NCBI RefSeq assembly: GCF_020379485.1
Contig: NC_063445.1
Span: 56,197,422 to 56,261,421, forward strand
DNA length: 64,000 nt
Direction of reading: 5' to 3'
Origin: Brassica napus
Lineage: Eukaryota > Streptophyta > Magnoliopsida > Brassicales > Brassicaceae
In this document: piece by piece, positions 1 to 11,400 of the stretch
Layout of the letters: the number at the start of each line of letters is the position of its first letter
How positions within the stretch are numbered: the first letter of the stretch is position 1
The notes under the pieces: model-generated
Seen by the model: only the letters and a program-made list of their open reading frames with translations
Databases searched by the model: none
Told to the model about the DNA's origin: nothing
Translations under genes and position numbers: made by a program

Positions 1-2959
1 TTTAGCAAAAAAGATCTTTGGTCACAGACTTAAAGTAAGGAATTAAGGAGATCACACCTCATTTTGGCTTGTTTCAATCTCATCCAAGGATTTACCACTG
101 CGTACAGATTCAATTGTCAATATAAGCTTGTCCTTTTCAACCTACATGGATGAGACAAAGTGTTAAGTGCTAGATCCCATAAGAGTTGATCCAATCAAAC
201 ACAATGAGAATAGAAGAAAACCTGAGCATCATAAGCACGCTTTGATAAATGCTCACAGGTAACTCTCCGTTCTTTAAGCTCATTTTGTAGCTCACGGTTG
301 CTTGCCTCAAGCAGCGTTACTTTATGCTTGAGCATCTAACATTTATAAAAGTTTATTAAAACTATGTCACAAGCATTAATTGTATATGTTTGTCTTAGTT
401 CTGATTGATACCTGGAGCTCATCAAAAGCACCACTGTCACCTCGATAGAACAAGAGTTCTGTCTGCAGCTGCTCGATTTGACTCCGCATTTTCTGCATCT
501 GTGCGGCTCCTGGGTCTCGATTGATCTAAACATAGCGAGAAATGAAAATTTAGTAAGGTCCTACAAAATTAAAATGGAATAGAAACATCAAACGTGTATA
601 CATACAAGCAAGAACTGTAATATTCATACCACTGCTTTGTTTTGTATGTTACGTGCACGGTTTGCATATTTCAAAGTATTTAGGGTCTCCTCAGCATTTG
701 TATCAGCTGGACTCACACATGCTGGATGATAAAATGTTAGATTAGAGTTAATGTCTGAATACAAAACTAATACATGTAGAAACCATACCGATCATCACCG
801 TTTTGCTATTGCCACCAAGAGAATCCTAAATTACAGACAATTGTAGGTTAAACACACAAGCAGTTATAATTCAACTAACAAGGTTTAGAACAACAGAAAA
901 AAAATAACCTGAAGCAAACGCGTTAGCTTGCTGTCACGGTAAGGAACATGGCCTCCTTCCTTTCTCTTTCTCTCATCTCCTAATGCACTGATTACATTTC
1001 CTAGCGCCAATAAACCTTTGTTGATGTGAATGCCTGTTCAAACATAGAGAAAAGACATTTCAGTTTAAACATTCTTCTCTTTTTACTAAACCAAAGAGAA
1101 CAATATGGAACATAAAGACAGATGTGATATCAGGCAACCTTCTTTCAAGCGCATTCCATCTGCTCCTGTTCTTTTTGCACGCTCTGATCCAGCTAGATCA
1201 ACCAAGTGAAGTTTTGCACATAGTATATCTTCACCACCACCTTCAGTCGTTCCTAAAGAACTGGAAAATTTCTTCTGTTCAAGAGTGATCGTGAAGATTG
1301 CATGGGACCGACTAAAAAGCAAGAGAGAAACATCACGTTAGCATATACATTCTTTCAAACTATACCTTTTTAATATTGGTTTTACAGATTTTATCTAATA
1401 CTGAGATGTCATCTTTATTCAAAAGCAATCATAATTCTACGGAAAGGATCCAGCACACTGTTCTATATAGTATTAAGCCAGTATGAAGGTAACCAATTCA
1501 CATCATAGACTCACCTTGATTGGCTATTCATGTTTGTGCAGGCAGTAGCACGGCAAAGAGAGCCCTTTGCTAGATAAGAACCCATCTCCTCCTTTGTCTT
1601 CACTTCTGCTTCAGTAACACCAGCCAAAGTGATTCCTCCACTGGCAGTTTCTCTTATCTGAATGGGAGCTCTAGAGAGGGCAACGTTCTTGGCATGAACC
1701 CCACCATCGTTTCTTAGGAGGGGTGGTGAGTTCGAGTCAAGCAGATCAAAAACGTCTTCCTTAAAAATCTGCGCTTTAACAGATGCAAGTATTAGAATTT
1801 AGAATCAAAGCATACAGATAACAGGAAGCTCAATGGATGCAGTTACCTCAATAAAAGACACACGTATGAGAAGTTCGGTTGAGTCTTTGGTTGCTTCCGC
1901 TTTTGTAAATATATCTTCCATCACTCTTGGTATAATACCACCACTAGTTCCATCTCCACCGTAATTAGTACCCATGGTATACGTTTTACCTGAACCAGTC
2001 TTTCAATAACAACAAACAAAAACACAATCAAACCGATGAAACAAACCTAAAGAGCATCATGTAGCTCTAAAACTCAAACCTTTTAAAACTCAAATCTAAC
2101 CCAAATAACATCATGTAGCTCTTAAAATCAAACCTTTTAAAACTCAAATGTTACTTTAAAACAACATGTCGATACTCAAGCCTTTTAAAACTCAAATCAG
2201 ACAATGTATCTCTAAAACTCAAACTTTTTAAAACTCAAATCAAACCTAAAAACATCATGTAGCTCTAAAAATCAAACCTTTTAAAATTCAGATCAAACCT
2301 AAAGAACATCATGTAGCTCTAAAACTCAAATCCTTTAAAACTGAAATCAAACCTTAAATCGTCATGTAGCTCTAAAACTCGAATCTAAACTAAAGAACAT
2401 CATGTAGCTCTAAAACTCAAATATAACCTAAAGAATATCATGTAGCTCTAAAACTCAAACCTTTTGAACTCAAGTCAAATCCAAAAACGTCATATACCTC
2501 TAAAACTCAAACCTTTAAAAACTCAAATCAAACCTAAAGAACATCATATAGCTCGAAAAATCAAACCTTTTAAAGCTCAAATCCTAACCTGACCGTAAGC
2601 GAGAACGGTGGCATTGTATCCATTGAATAAAGCATCCACAAGTGGAGCAACACAGTGATCATAAATCTCCAAAGAAGGGTAACCACCACTGCCAAAGACG
2701 AAATCATACGTGAACGTGTGTGACCCTATATGCACCTGTCCAATCCACAAATTGAAAAAACCCTTTTAACTCATAACACACAAACCCTAATTTTTCTCTA
2801 AAACCCCCAAATGTTATAATCGAATCACACATTGCGATTAAAGTGTACCTGTGGCTCGTTGGGAGAGACTGTGATGCAATCGGTGCATCCGTTAAGAAGC
2901 TCCGGCGTGATTAACGGACGGACGTTGACGGCGACCCTGACGCACTCCGTGGCCTCCAT
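1..2959 (-). CDS. KIN4C: Kinesin KIN-4C-like, N-terminal part (gene continues beyond the left edge)
   Basis: Plus-end-directed microtubule motor of the KIN-4 (chromokinesin) family. Eleven coding exons can be joined in frame (2959-2849, 2735-2589, 1999-1847, 1768-1515, 1311-1139, 1033-909, 825-789, 721-630, 525-412, 335-222, 141-58), giving 468 codons before the edge. The protein starts [15 protein letters not shown]. The P-loop [13 protein letters not shown] is interrupted by intron 2. Switch I shows as [11 protein letters not shown] and switch II as [17 protein letters not shown]. The motor ends near [15 protein letters not shown], followed by predicted coiled coil ([17 protein letters not shown]). 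Sequence and position match Arabidopsis At5g60930. KIN-4 proteins move cargo along cortical microtubules and affect cell-wall deposition; that role is family knowledge. No frame break is visible. The intron 2 acceptor is AAAG rather than CAG. Confidence 0.93.
2000..2588. repeat. Tandem repeat filling kinesin intron 2
   Basis: The intron holds about eleven imperfect copies, spaced 37-56 bp apart, of a unit built on CATCATGTAGCTCTAAAACT followed by a CAAACC/CAAATC tail. Clear copies start near 2055, 2107, 2250, 2306, 2396 and 2436. It is by far the longest intron of the kinesin part in view. The copies differ by point changes and short indels. Confidence 0.85.
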
Positions 2960-3056
2960 CTCCTCCGACTAACGGAGCGGAAACCCCAGAAAAGCCCCTT
3001 GTTACGGATCCAATCGAGGAACGGAGAGCTGTGGGGAGAAGAGAGAATTCAAATTT

Positions 3057-3058
<2 letters not shown>

Positions 3059-3094
<36 letters not shown>
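3059..3094. repeat. (GA)n microsatellite in the kinesin 5' leader
   Basis: A pure GA run just upstream of the kinesin start codon, reading CT on the transcribed strand. CT-rich tracts are common in plant 5' leaders and core promoters. Confidence 0.85.
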
Positions 3095-3097
<3 letters not shown>

Positions 3098-3191
3098 AGA
3101 GGACATTAAAATGATATCGTTGTTTCGGCTCGAGTTTCAAATTCAAAGTTTCTTTGCGCACGTGACTATCACACGTGTGGACTAGAAACTA

Positions 3192-3565
3192 AAGGCCCGT
3201 TATTTTGCATTTGTTCCTCGTAAGCCCATTGGGCCTAGTTCAATTTTTTTCCGAATATTAATGTAAATATTGATTCGTTTTTATTTGAAATCTTTTTTTA
3301 GTTAACCATAAAACTGAGTACGGTTCACTACTGTTAAATACGTGACATGTATCTTTTCATCTTTCTAGTGAGTTTCTTCTTGCAGGTGGAAAACTTTCAC
3401 AAGACTGATATATAATAATACTCTATGTGTTTTATGTTATAAGTAGTTTTAGCAAAACTTTCACAAGACTATAAACTAAGGCCCGTTATTTTGCATTTGT
3501 TCCTCGTAAGCCCATTGGGCCTAGTTCAATTTTTTTCCGAATATTAATGTAAATATTAATTCGTT
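3192..3565. repeat. Direct repeat with GGGCCY motifs upstream of the kinesin gene
   Basis: About 84 bp at 3192-3275 recurs almost unchanged at 3478-3564. Each copy holds GGCCCG and CCCATTGGGCC, which contains two opposed TGGGCC/GGCCCA boxes (site II type, bound by TCP factors in many plant promoters). The first copy lies about 230 bp upstream of the kinesin start. A second repeat pair, 3330-3412 and 3952-4031, lies next to it, so this promoter-side spacer has been locally duplicated more than once. Confidence 0.7.
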
Positions 3566-3653
3566 TTGATTTGAAAGCTAGCTTAAGCTTCTTTTAGTTA
3601 ACAAAAAAAGAAGAGTATGATTGATGTTATAAGAAAAATGAGTATGATTTTTA

Positions 3654-3916
3654 GAGCACCTCCAATGGAGGATTTTAGACTAGAATCCTTAGCAACATAA
3701 TATTAAAATATTTGGTGGGGCTCACATTTTGCTAAGGATTTGGTACATAAAATTCTTAATTAAGGACTGATTGTTAGTGAATCCTTATACGTGTCGACCC
3801 GCGATTGGTTCTGTTTTTAATTTTTTTTTTTAAAACAAATAAAAATAATAATAATAATAAATTCTGAAAAGTTTACCTATGATTCCGAGCCACCAAGAAC
3901 ACCATTGCAGGTGCTC
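3654..3916. mobile_element. MITE, PIF/Harbinger-like (TTA target duplication)
   Basis: A 263-bp non-coding element. The left terminus GAGCACCTCCAATGG is matched inverted at the right end by CCATTGCAGGTGCTC (one mismatch). TTA flanks both sides (3651-3653 and 3917-3919), as expected for PIF/Harbinger insertions. Confidence 0.8.
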
Positions 3917-4199
3917 TTAGAAGAGTAGTTAAGTGGTCAAGTTTGCTTCATTACTGTTCAATGCATGCTCTGTATCTTTTCATCTTTCTTGTGAGTTTCT
4001 TCTTGCAGGTGAGATCTTTCACAAGACTGATATGATAAGCTGTTAGATATTTCAGTTGTAGAGTAGAGAGTAGAGACCATCTTGGGTGCCTTTTCCTGAT
4101 TGTGATTGTGATCTTCGCGCGTTGGTAGACAACTAAGAAGAGAATGATGCATCCTGCCCAAATTATCTTCCAAAGTTTTGTGGGATCCCGTCATTTATA

Positions 4200-4436
4200 C
4201 TCCATCTCTTCATAAATATAAGATTTCTAGATAGTATACACTTATTAAAAAAAGTTACAAAAAATATCATTAAAATTATAAATTAACAACTATTCAACCA
4301 GTTTCAAAACAGAACTATTAAATTTGATTGGTTACACAGTTTTTGATAAACTTAAAGTTACATAGAAAGATGAGAATATCTTATATCTTGAAACATAATT
4401 TTTTTCTAAACATCTTATATTTAGGAACAGATGGAG
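4200..4436. mobile_element. MITE, Stowaway-like (TA target duplication)
   Basis: A 237-bp AT-rich element with inverted ends beginning CTCCATCT at the left and finishing AGATGGAG at the right. The internal ATAAATATAAGAT is mirrored by ATCTTATATTTAG. TA flanks both sides. Ends and duplication fit Tc1/mariner-derived Stowaway elements. Confidence 0.75.
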
Positions 4437-6411
4437 TATTGTTTAGTGGATTTGTTGGATAGGCTTTTGGAACTTATATATACTTGCATCTCATACAAAG
4501 AGATAATATATATATATATATATATATATTTTGCTTTACAATGATATATTTTTTTTGCTTAAAAAAAATAATAATATATTTGTGTTTGCTTTACAATGAT
4601 ATATTATCTATGTTGTATTAGTAAAATATTTTATAAACCAAACTTAAGAGAGGGTGCAAAAATTATTTAACGTTTATAGCCAATGGCAAGCTGATGTCAT
4701 TAGCAGACTGCCTCTACATTAATTAACCACAACATAAACTTGTTGAGTATGAAAATCACACAACTCCAATTAATGAGTTCTAGTTAGAAAAAGTGTAAGA
4801 AAATATTCATGCCATTCAAAGTGTGAGGAGGTTTGGATGGATCTCCATATCGAGTTTTTATATTCCTTTATACTAATTAAAAATAAAATGGTATAAAATC
4901 TATGATGTTTCTTTGGAAAGATATATCAGATATGCTTTTTCGTGGCCTACGTAAAATAGGAAACAAAAGTACCATAGATAATAGCCTCTGCAAAAAAAGA
5001 ATTGAAAAGAAAAAGGAGTAAACAAAAGGAAGTGCATGCCTAACTGAGTGAATTATGTGAAAATGAAATAAAGTGGACCTGTTTTTTTCTTCCTCCCTCT
5101 CTTAATTTTGAAGCATGCTGGTGATGAAAATGAAGTCTATAATCATATGGACCATATATTAAATACCCCATTTAAGATAAATTATATCTTTTTTTGAACA
5201 TAGATAAATTATATCTTACCACAATTTTTTTTGTAAAAACGTATATATTCTCTTGAGCAACGTATACATGAAATCTTGAGATATACATGTAGGTTGATGA
5301 ATTACTAATCTCTAAGAACAAGCGCAGTGAATACCCTTTAAGTATTAGACGGCTAGTTTTTCAACCGATATGTGATTCAGAATCTTGGATGAAAGAAGAA
5401 GAAATAAAAATATAATGGCAGATCTTTGAATTCTCTTGACAAGTGTGTGGCCATATATATCTAAACACATGATTTATAAAAAAAGATCCAAAAGGACCAC
5501 CCAAAAAGAAAATAAGTTATGTTTTCAAAACCAATAATTTACCACTGGGGATTAATGGCCCTACAACTTAGAGAGAGAGAGATAGAACTAAAATTGGAAG
5601 ATAGGGATCAGTGCTTGACTGCAACTCAGTTGCTGTCTTAACTGCTTCTCTTCTTTCACTTTCCTTCTCTGACTCCTCCAATCCCAATACTCACCATCAT
5701 CTACTTCTCCTTTTCCTTTACATAGTAGTTGTTTATTTGTCTGATTGGTGGTATTATGACGCTATAAGGAGGTTCGACTCATATCATATGTGTCAATATT
5801 ATATATCATAGATTATTCAGTGAAATAAGACCTATATATATACTTGTAGCTTTACGCATATTTACACACGAGGCTAGGGCTTGGCATGCATTATATATTG
5901 CCGTACGCCTAAACATTGTGAACAGTAACCTATCTATACTTATAATTTTGTATCTATTAGTAGAATATGCATGTCCATAGTTTATTGATACATTCGTAGT
6001 CTGCCGGTACAAATATACGTAGTTGTAAATAAACTGAATGATGGTGGACATACAATTATTGGAAAATTATTGGTGTTTTTTTCCTGACACATGACAAGCA
6101 ACGACCCCATCAGTTTCTTCCATTTGAATTGTGCACAACATAAGTTTTCTAAATAATTCCATTACATGAATATTTAGCATTATAGCGCACGATTTGTAGC
6201 AATATGTTCAGAAATTTCTTAGCTAAATAGCAAATTTTGTATGTGCTACTACTACATTCCAATAGTTATATTATGCACTCATGTTTTAGTAACATTGTCA
6301 TGCCTAATTTGGAAGATGTATACTAGTACTATTGTTGCTTCTCATGTTTGTTGAATGAGACAGTGAAACATAAAGAAAACTTGTACGAATTGAGATACAT
6401 TCAAGGGGAAT
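4437..6411. other. Intergenic, no gene recognised
   Basis: AT-rich spacer between the Stowaway-like element and the 3' side of the TCP gene. It holds a (TA)n run near 4508-4531. A 66-codon open frame at 5611-5811 has no recognisable domain. No RNA gene is evident. Confidence 0.6.
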
Positions 6412-6620
6412 TTATATAAAAGTAAAACAATCCAACAATAAGAAAATATATTTAATACTATTATATATAAGAATACGTATGCATATAACATATGTATGTA
6501 TAGTACATCTTATAAATGTTTCACAAGTCTGAATCATTGTCAATACTATGACGATCCATATATCATGATTAAAGCTCACCCAATGATGAAACGGTCTAAT
6601 CAAAGTTGAGTTACCGATCA

Positions 6621-7701
6621 TCATCTGTTGTTGCGATTAGCATTGGAGCTAAAGAGCTGTAGATTCCCAGCTCCATCAACGACATGATGAGAAGCTCCGA
6701 GGAACGAAGGATACATCGGAAATAGAGAGCTCATTGTCGGAGGAGGAGGCAAATTGAGATTATTATTATAAGGAACATTAGGTATTGCGACAGTAACGTT
6801 ATTACCGGATTGGTCTAGCGAGTTTTGAAGATGTCCGAGGTTGTAGTAAGAGGAAGCATTGCTGTTGTTGTAAGGATTGGTCAGAGAGAAATTTTGATGA
6901 CTAGTGTCGAAACCATGATCTTGATGATTATTATTCTCATCTTGTTTGATCCATTTCCCTTTATCTAGATCAAAACTCTCTCGCGGTGTTGTTGTTGTAG
7001 TATCAGCAATTCTTGTTCTTGTTCTTGAAGAAGAGCCCCCGAGATCCCAACTTTCCAAGAAACCTAAATTGGTACCTGTAAACTAAGTCTAGTTAGTTCA
7101 ACTCGAAAACCACCTAGGACTTAGAGGTCACAATTGACCATAGAGACGAAAATAATATTACATTTTGTGATTTCGGATTTGAAGAAATTATATGTTTCAT
7201 ACGAGAAACTTCTGGTATTAAAAAAAAAAAGGAAGAAAATATTGTACCTGGAAATGCTGATGCTGCTGAGGTTGATGATGATTCTCCGAAGATGAGACTT
7301 GGATACATTTGGTTAAACCCTTGTGGGAATTGTAAAGGAGGGAGCTCGTCGACATCATCTTTTGCTGCTTCGAGTAACCAATCAATGACTTTGCTTGGCT
7401 GACTCAGCCCTAATCTATCTTGAAGGTCGTAAACCTGAATCGCTGTTGGTACGGACAACCTTATCCTCCGGTCTCTAAGGCCACGGACTGTGCAGACTTT
7501 GCTGTGTCTGTCTTTGCCACCAAAAGTTCTTGAAACTCGTACGATTCTTGGATTCCTAAAAGCTGAGGTCCATTGCCTCGATGTTGGTACTGAACTTGGC
7601 TGATTCTGCGGCTGGAACATGCTGTTTAAATTTAATTGATGATTATGATCTCCTTCTTGATTTGCTTGAATCTCATCTTCATCGCAGTCTCTTGATCTCA
7701 T
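6621..7701 (-). CDS. TCP5: TCP5-like class II (CIN) TCP transcription factor, two coding exons, shortened C-terminus
   Basis: Nuclear bHLH-type DNA-binding factor. CIN-TCPs restrain cell division at leaf and petal margins. Exon 1 (7701-7248) encodes [12 protein letters not shown] and the whole TCP domain at about residues 50-115 ([19 protein letters not shown], then helices ending [15 protein letters not shown]). Exon 2 (7075-6621) encodes an Asn/Ser-rich tail with [20 protein letters not shown]. The joined frame gives 302 residues. An ATG at 7701 is chosen because it begins the conserved MRS start. Two oddities stand out. A 172-bp intron splits a codon that, as I recall, is continuous in Arabidopsis TCP5. 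The frame also stops at NANRNNR, while the expected next residues (GNSTLIRPFHH) lie in another frame just downstream. Confidence 0.9.
7076..7247 (-). other. Apparent recently gained intron in the TCP5-like gene
   Basis: On the coding strand it begins CAG|GTACAATATT and ends TTTACAG|GTACCAAT, so CAGGTAC occurs at both borders. Removing it restores [15 protein letters not shown] in frame. It is AT-rich, has a long T tract and a plausible CTAAC branch site. If retained, the frame stays open for 45 codons past the exon and stops at residue 195, after the TCP domain. Confidence 0.75.
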
Positions 7702-8472
7702 CTCTATTAATTCACTCAATTAGTTGGTTTATGTGAAGAACAGATCTGAAAACAAGAAGAGGAAAAAAGTTAACTAATATATCAGCCAAAAGAAAATAAA
7801 TAGTTCTTATAGCTTCTAATAATGGAATAAAATTGAGGTAAAGTAATGGAATTTTTCTTTCTTCAAATGTTTAGGAAAAAAAATCACATGGAAAAAAAGC
7901 AAAATTAGTTGTGATTGATATCTAAGATATGAAAGTTTGGATACTTATTTGAAATTCAAGCAATTCCATGTCACATGTTCTTACATGGATCAAACACTGG
8001 TAAGCTTGACTTCCTAGTTGAAGATCTAGTTTGATAGAGAAGGAAGAAGAAGAAAGAAGAGATAAGAAGGCAGAGTATTTCTTTTTGGTAACTCGAATTT
8101 ATATTATAATGATTGATGAAGTTAAATTACAAATGAATTTAGATATATATTTTTATTATTATATTCCAATCTCTAGGGTTTTATTTTGGTATGAAAGGAA
8201 TTTATACACAAGGACAAAAGAGGCGCAATTTGTGTAGCGTATTGATACTCTGATGGGGATGTGCATGTTTCGTCTAACACTCAGAGTCACATAAGAATTT
8301 TATATAGGGAAATTTACCATAAATTCTATAATATTTAGTATTTGTTTTTCAGTAACCATCGTGGGTTCACTTTAATTGTATTTAATTCTCTTACCATGTT
8401 TGTAATCACTGTCGTGAATATTATATAATATTAATCTTTTGTTTTGATTGGTAATTAACAACAATTTCGATA
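7702..8472. promoter_or_regulatory. Upstream region of the TCP5-like gene
   Basis: AT-rich 5' flank ending at the left border of the Helitron. There is a purine-rich stretch near 8036-8075. No coding sequence or clear promoter element could be assigned by eye. Confidence 0.35.
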
Positions 8473-11400
8473 TCTATACTATACTAAAAGTGGGATATGA
8501 GCTCCATTGAGCATATCCACATAAGCATAAATAATCTACCAATCATATGCTCTTATTTTGCCACTTCACATTCTGTTTGTCGACATTGGCCAAACTTTTT
8601 GGGCTTTTCAAATTGGTTTCTGACCCATTTAAAATCTATGTTAAGCCTTCTTCGTCAGTTGTGTCTCGATGAAACAGATATACCCACGTTTTCATCTTCC
8701 TCAATCGTCTCAACGATTCTCCTACGTCAGCAACAATATTCAACCAATAAATACTCTCAAAACCCACGTCACCAATCAAGCTTCCCTAATAGACTGACTT
8801 TTTATTTCTCTCCTCATACTAAACGTTTTTACAAACGATGATCCTCTCATCTCCCACACCTTCCTCCATCTCTCATAATTATATATTGATTCAGTCCGCA
8901 ATCTCACTAACTATAGATCGATTCGATTGTTTGGTTCACTTTCGTCACCTCCAACTTCAGTGCGAAATACAATTTTCCAGTTTTAAAATACAATTCAACT
9001 CGGGAGCAATCCGGGTATCATTGGTAAGATGCCTTTATTCATGTCCTTATCATCAGCGTATGGGGTTTTGGGATTTTTTTCTAACCCGTGTATCATGTTT
9101 GTTCGTACGATGGTGAACAAGGTTCTTAACCGATGACCAAATCAGAACCAGAGTTGAAAGCAAGAGATATTTTGGTAAGCAAGAGACATGTTTAGAAACA
9201 AGTGTTTACCGACTCATTATCCTTGATTTTGTGCTTTTACCATAACTAATTTACAAATCGTTTTTTTTTTTTTGCGTCAGGTATGGCCTTGAAGACGACA
9301 GTGCCTGCGAACGCAACGGCTGCCCAAACTCGGAAGAAGTAAGTGTCAAATATTTTGAACTTTTAATTCGACGTTTGAAAGAGTGACATTTCCTGCATTC
9401 CTGATTTTTGTAAAACTGGTGAGATGTTTTTCAATTGATCATCTGAGGTATGGATATACAAACATGATGCAAAAGAAAAGGCATAATGTCTAAATTCAAG
9501 AAATTTAAATATGCATACCCACTTTACTTCTTCCCATGTTTTCAGTGAAAAGGCTAACATGTATAATTCCTTACCTTATGAGCACATGTATCTTAGTTTC
9601 TGTGGTACATATTTCTACTCTGTTCCACTTACATCATGGTTTCAAACTTCAATTGAGTGTACCATATCTCAAATCCATTTTGAAATCGATGGTATCTATA
9701 GTTTAGGTAAATCTACAATTTCTTTCCAGGTTTCATGTCCATCTTACTTTTGATATGGGTTTAGAATGTATTTGTACAGCTTAACTTAGGATATATATTT
9801 AGATTTTTGAATTGCAGGCCTATATGACCTAAAGGAGGCACTGAGATAGTACAACTTTATCCTGATTCCTGAGTATGGACACTAGAGTGATGCAGATGAA
9901 AGTAACTCCTCAGATATTGATTTCTTTGAATATACTGAGGCTGTGAAGTTACATGGGATCCAAATGTGTCGGCTGGCCAGGTTATTTATCTATTTAGTGT
10001 GTTTTAGACCTAAATTTCTCTTTGTTCACCGTAGAAATCCAATATGTAGCCCAAGTAATTTTTTTGCCTTCCCTTCTCCACAGATTTCTTCTTTTTTTTT
10101 CTCTTAACTAAAAAGCTAACGTCAACCTTCATGTTAGTATAACTTTTTCTCCACTTTAATTCTTCAAAACTCTCTTTATTTCAGTACCTTTCAGTTCTCC
10201 CATCTCCACCATCTATATATGACTCGCCTCATTTAGACAGAACCCCTATCACGAACCACTCGATTCTCCTTTTATTAATCAGGTTTAAGATACAATACTC
10301 TTTGTAGTCTTTTTTTTTTGTTTATTTAATTTCCGAGATTTCTTTGTAGTTTATCTGTTCTTACCTTAACAGTAACTCACAGGTTATGTGTTTAATTGAA
10401 ATCTTATATTAGGTGTTGGCTTACGCACACCAGTCTTACAAAAGAAGTGATCAAATAACTTACTACTCAAGTAATTTCAAAGCAAAAAGAAAAATAGTAA
10501 GTGATTTCTTATAATGTATGTCAATTGGTTGAGAATTGCTCATCTCTTGGTGCGTGTTTAAGCTGTTATTTTCAAAGGGGATCGGATATAAAAAAACTGA
10601 GCATTTTGTTGTTGTGAGGTTTACTTAGTTGGTTGGGTTAATATTTTGTTAGGCCATTGGAGAAATGCTGCATTGTTCAAGAGGAATCTGGTTGTTGGAG
10701 TTGACATATTTCTCTCAAATGTTATCCATGTCCATAGCGCCACTATAAAATAGTATACACAACTTCTAACATTTGTCAACCTTTGTTTCTGAAAATCCCG
10801 TCTAGAATTTGGCTAAAGTATTACACTACCCTTTCGAATAATAAAAGTATTCAAAGCAGCTGAATGAATTTTTCAGGGCCCCGCAAGTTTACTCTGAAGC
10901 TGACACACTGAGGAACCTAAAATCAAGACTTGCAAAGGGACTGATAATCAAGTGCACTAAATGCAATCTGAAAGGGGATGCCTTTGTCTGCTATATCAAG
11001 TCTTGCCGGTGGGATTATGTATGTTTTACCACATTCTCTTCATTCGCATCTAACTATATAATTAAAAATTACTTACCACAGTTCCAATTCTAATGTGAAA
11101 CTATTATTTTTGGGTCCTTACAAGAAGATTTTCTTCTACTTTTCTGGACATATAGACATTGCGCATCCAGAGCTGAGCCCTTACCAAAATTATATCAAAG
11201 CTGTTTTCCCCCATCATATTTTGATATAAAACTTACGGTATGGCTGTATCATTACTTTTTTGCAGAATTCCTGCTGAGGTTTGTTCATTGGATCGTACAA
11301 AATATCTTTTTCTCTGTGGATATGCACTATCACAGAATGAGAAGGTTAGTAATTAGTAATAAGCATCTCTTCTTACCACAAGACAACCAAGAAACCCCAT

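Noticed and set aside
1721..1736. GGTGAGTTCGAGTC resembling the T-arm of a tRNA gene
   Set aside because: It lies in a coding exon of the kinesin and no acceptor or anticodon stem can be built around it.
5611..5811. 66-codon open frame with a hydrophobic stretch in the TCP5 downstream spacer
   Set aside because: No conserved start context, no recognisable family and composition like its surroundings; probably chance.
8497..9116. Two adjacent open frames at the left end of the Helitron
   Set aside because: AT-rich, no Rep/helicase or other motif; frames look accidental within the transposon.
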